Source of the DNA: Candidatus Bathyarchaeota archaeon
GTDB lineage: Archaea; Thermoproteota; Bathyarchaeia; 40CM-2-53-6
Length of the DNA: 6,888 nt
Direction: 5' to 3'
Assembly (NCBI GenBank): GCA_005888675.1
Contig: VBBA01000023.1
Span: forward strand, 1-6,888
Shown here: positions 6,327 to 6,888 of the stretch, in pieces
Numbering within the stretch: position 1 is the first letter of the stretch
Layout: each line of letters starts with the position of its first letter
Made by a program: the position numbers and the translations under genes
The notes under the pieces: generated by a model
Seen by the model: the letters and a program-made list of their open reading frames with translations, nothing else
What the model was told of the DNA's origin: nothing
The model's database searches: none

Positions 6327-6512
6327 CTAGGCCGGAGGCTCCGCGCCTTTTCCCGGCTCCTTCAACTTGTACTTGTTGAATATCTCCATTGCAGGATCCT
6401 TCCTCATATCATGATCCTTGTACAAGTGATCCTGTAGTTCGCCATAACTGTTGAAGGTCCTCTCGGTTCCTCGTACCGCGCACAGGAAGCACTTGATAAT
6501 GTCCTTGACCAA
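6327..6512 (-). CDS. small C2H2-type zinc-finger protein
   Basis: This 61-residue protein has a single metal-binding motif, C8-X2-C11-X17-H29-X4-H34 (CFLC ... DHLYKDH), with the hydrophobic Phe20 and Leu26 where a C2H2 finger needs them. A short charged tail (AMEIFNKYKLKEPGKG) follows. Small single-finger proteins of this kind are common in archaea and are usually guessed to bind nucleic acid or a protein partner. The start must be the TTG at 6510-6512: a TAA at 6546-6548 closes the frame upstream, and no other start lies before the first cysteine. It sits upstream of IOR on the same strand with a 166-base gap, so co-transcription is possible but not evident. It is divergent from the small frame at 6541. 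Confidence 0.75.
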   Translation of the reverse strand: MVKDIIKCFLCAVRGTERTFNSYGELQDHLYKDHDMRKDPAMEIFNKYKLKEPGKGAEPPA

Positions 6513-6540
6513 TTTTCGAGGACCCGAATAGCAATCGACC

Positions 6541-6672
6541 GTGATTTACCACGAGATAAAAAAGGACTTCGACACCAAATTCGTCTGTTTGAATGGAATA
6601 ATGTATGAGTTCGAGCCTGGAAAGCCAATGCTACAGTCGGTTCTCCGAGTCAATCAAGTGTGCACACGATAG
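6541..6672 (+). CDS. possible 43-residue hypothetical protein
   Basis: This frame opens with GTG at 6541, since a TAG at 6529-6531 closes it upstream, and ends in TAG at 6670-6672. The peptide (EIKKDFDTKFVCLNGIMYEF) looks protein-like: charged helix, two short strands, then a Lys/Pro turn and a hydrophobic helix. It is not recognised. An AATTTTC stretch near 6511-6517 sits about where a TATA box for a leaderless message starting at 6541 would be. Only 28 bases separate it from the divergent zinc-finger start. The same frame stays open beyond the TAG for 29 more codons to another TAG at 6760-6762, so this could be the front of a longer, interrupted gene. Confidence 0.38.
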   Translation: MIYHEIKKDFDTKFVCLNGIMYEFEPGKPMLQSVLRVNQVCTR

Positions 6673-6761
6673 TCAAGAGAAGGAGAGATTCGGACTGATG
6701 CTCGGGTACCGAAGTTCTTAAGACCTAAACAATCGACGCGATTTTTGCGCGAAAAAGTGTA

Positions 6762-6770
6762 GGGAGGCGA
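6762..6770 (+). promoter_or_regulatory. strong Shine-Dalgarno-like sequence before the microprotein start
   Basis: GGGAGGCGA precedes the ATG at 6780 by nine bases and is the best Shine-Dalgarno match seen at any start in the window. It supports translation of the very short frame that follows. Confidence 0.42.
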
Positions 6771-6779
6771 GAAGACAGA

Positions 6780-6830
6780 ATGTGTAGCACCTGCGCAGCG
6801 CATAACCCACAGAAAAAGAAGAAAAAGTAA
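6780..6830 (+). CDS. possible 16-residue Cys/His/Lys microprotein
   Basis: The frame encodes MCSTCAAHNPQKKKKK, ending in TAA. It combines a metal-ligand-like cluster (C2, C5, H8) with a tail of five lysines. It is far too short for ordinary gene finders, yet it has a good Shine-Dalgarno nine bases upstream and a hairpin plus T-run terminator 18 bases downstream, so it sits inside what looks like its own small transcription unit. No function can be assigned. Metal binding or nucleic-acid contact through the lysines is speculation. It could also be a regulatory leader frame, or chance. Confidence 0.38.
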   Translation: MCSTCAAHNPQKKKKK

Positions 6831-6847
6831 GGTAGATATCGTCAAAC

Positions 6848-6873
6848 GAGGCGGTCTGAAATGCCTCTTTTTT
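6848..6873 (+). terminator. hairpin and T-run terminator
   Basis: GAGGC (6848-6852) pairs with GCCTC (6863-6867), with a ten-base loop, and is followed at once by six T (6868-6873). T-runs alone can terminate archaeal transcription, and here the stem adds support. It would end the transcript carrying the 16-residue frame. Confidence 0.55.
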
Positions 6874-6888
6874 CTTCCCACGTTCGCC

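Noticed and set aside
6229..6835. AGTAAGGTAG occurring at both 6229-6238 and 6826-6835
   Set aside because: A ten-base exact repeat is expected by chance many times in a window of this size, and the second copy overlaps a stop codon with no dyad partner.
6654..6881. Minus-strand 75-residue frame with a hydrophobic stretch
   Set aside because: It reads the terminator and the Lys-codon run of the opposite strand backwards; the composition looks like an antisense shadow and there is no ribosome binding site.

Overview
The window looks like archaeal chromosome at roughly 50% GC. The reasons are two relatives of the archaeal Dim2/PNO1 KH protein of small-subunit ribosome assembly, a compact C2H2-type zinc-finger protein, TATA-like boxes, and starts that mostly lack a Shine-Dalgarno sequence. 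A mesophilic Thermoproteota/Nitrososphaeria-type lineage is my best guess, with low confidence. No rRNA, tRNA, transposase or CRISPR array was found.

Bases 1-549 (+) hold the 3' end of an unknown gene, a tightly linked two-helix membrane protein, and a possible 25-residue reading frame overlapping it by TGATG. Bases 584-1200 (-) hold a full-length but divergent Dim2/PNO1-type KH protein. A short non-functional copy of the 3' end of an indolepyruvate:ferredoxin oxidoreductase (IOR) gene lies directly upstream of it. Bases 1200-1362 are a divergent control region with a TATA-like box and an imperfect dyad. Bases 1363-1818 (+) encode a four-helix membrane protein with no normal start codon; an in-frame TAG separates it from the nearest ATG. 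Bases 1819-2177 have only a weak small minus-strand gene candidate.

Bases 2178-2454 (-) are a second, frameshifted and truncated copy of the KH gene. It lies 25 bases after the intact, fused 1226-residue IOR gene (2480-6160, -), the main gene here. The same order (IOR end, 25-30 base spacer, KH gene) therefore occurs twice. One copy keeps IOR and has lost KH function, while the other keeps KH and has lost IOR. The simplest reading is an old duplication followed by reciprocal decay.

Bases 6161-6888 hold a promoter-side dyad for IOR, a small zinc-finger gene (-), a divergent 43-codon gene candidate (+), and a 16-residue Cys/His/Lys-rich microprotein candidate (+) that has a Shine-Dalgarno sequence and a hairpin/T-run terminator.

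Functionally, IOR would oxidise aryl pyruvates from aromatic amino acid breakdown, making aryl-acetyl-CoA and reduced ferredoxin. Nothing visible explains why a ribosome-assembly-like KH gene follows it.
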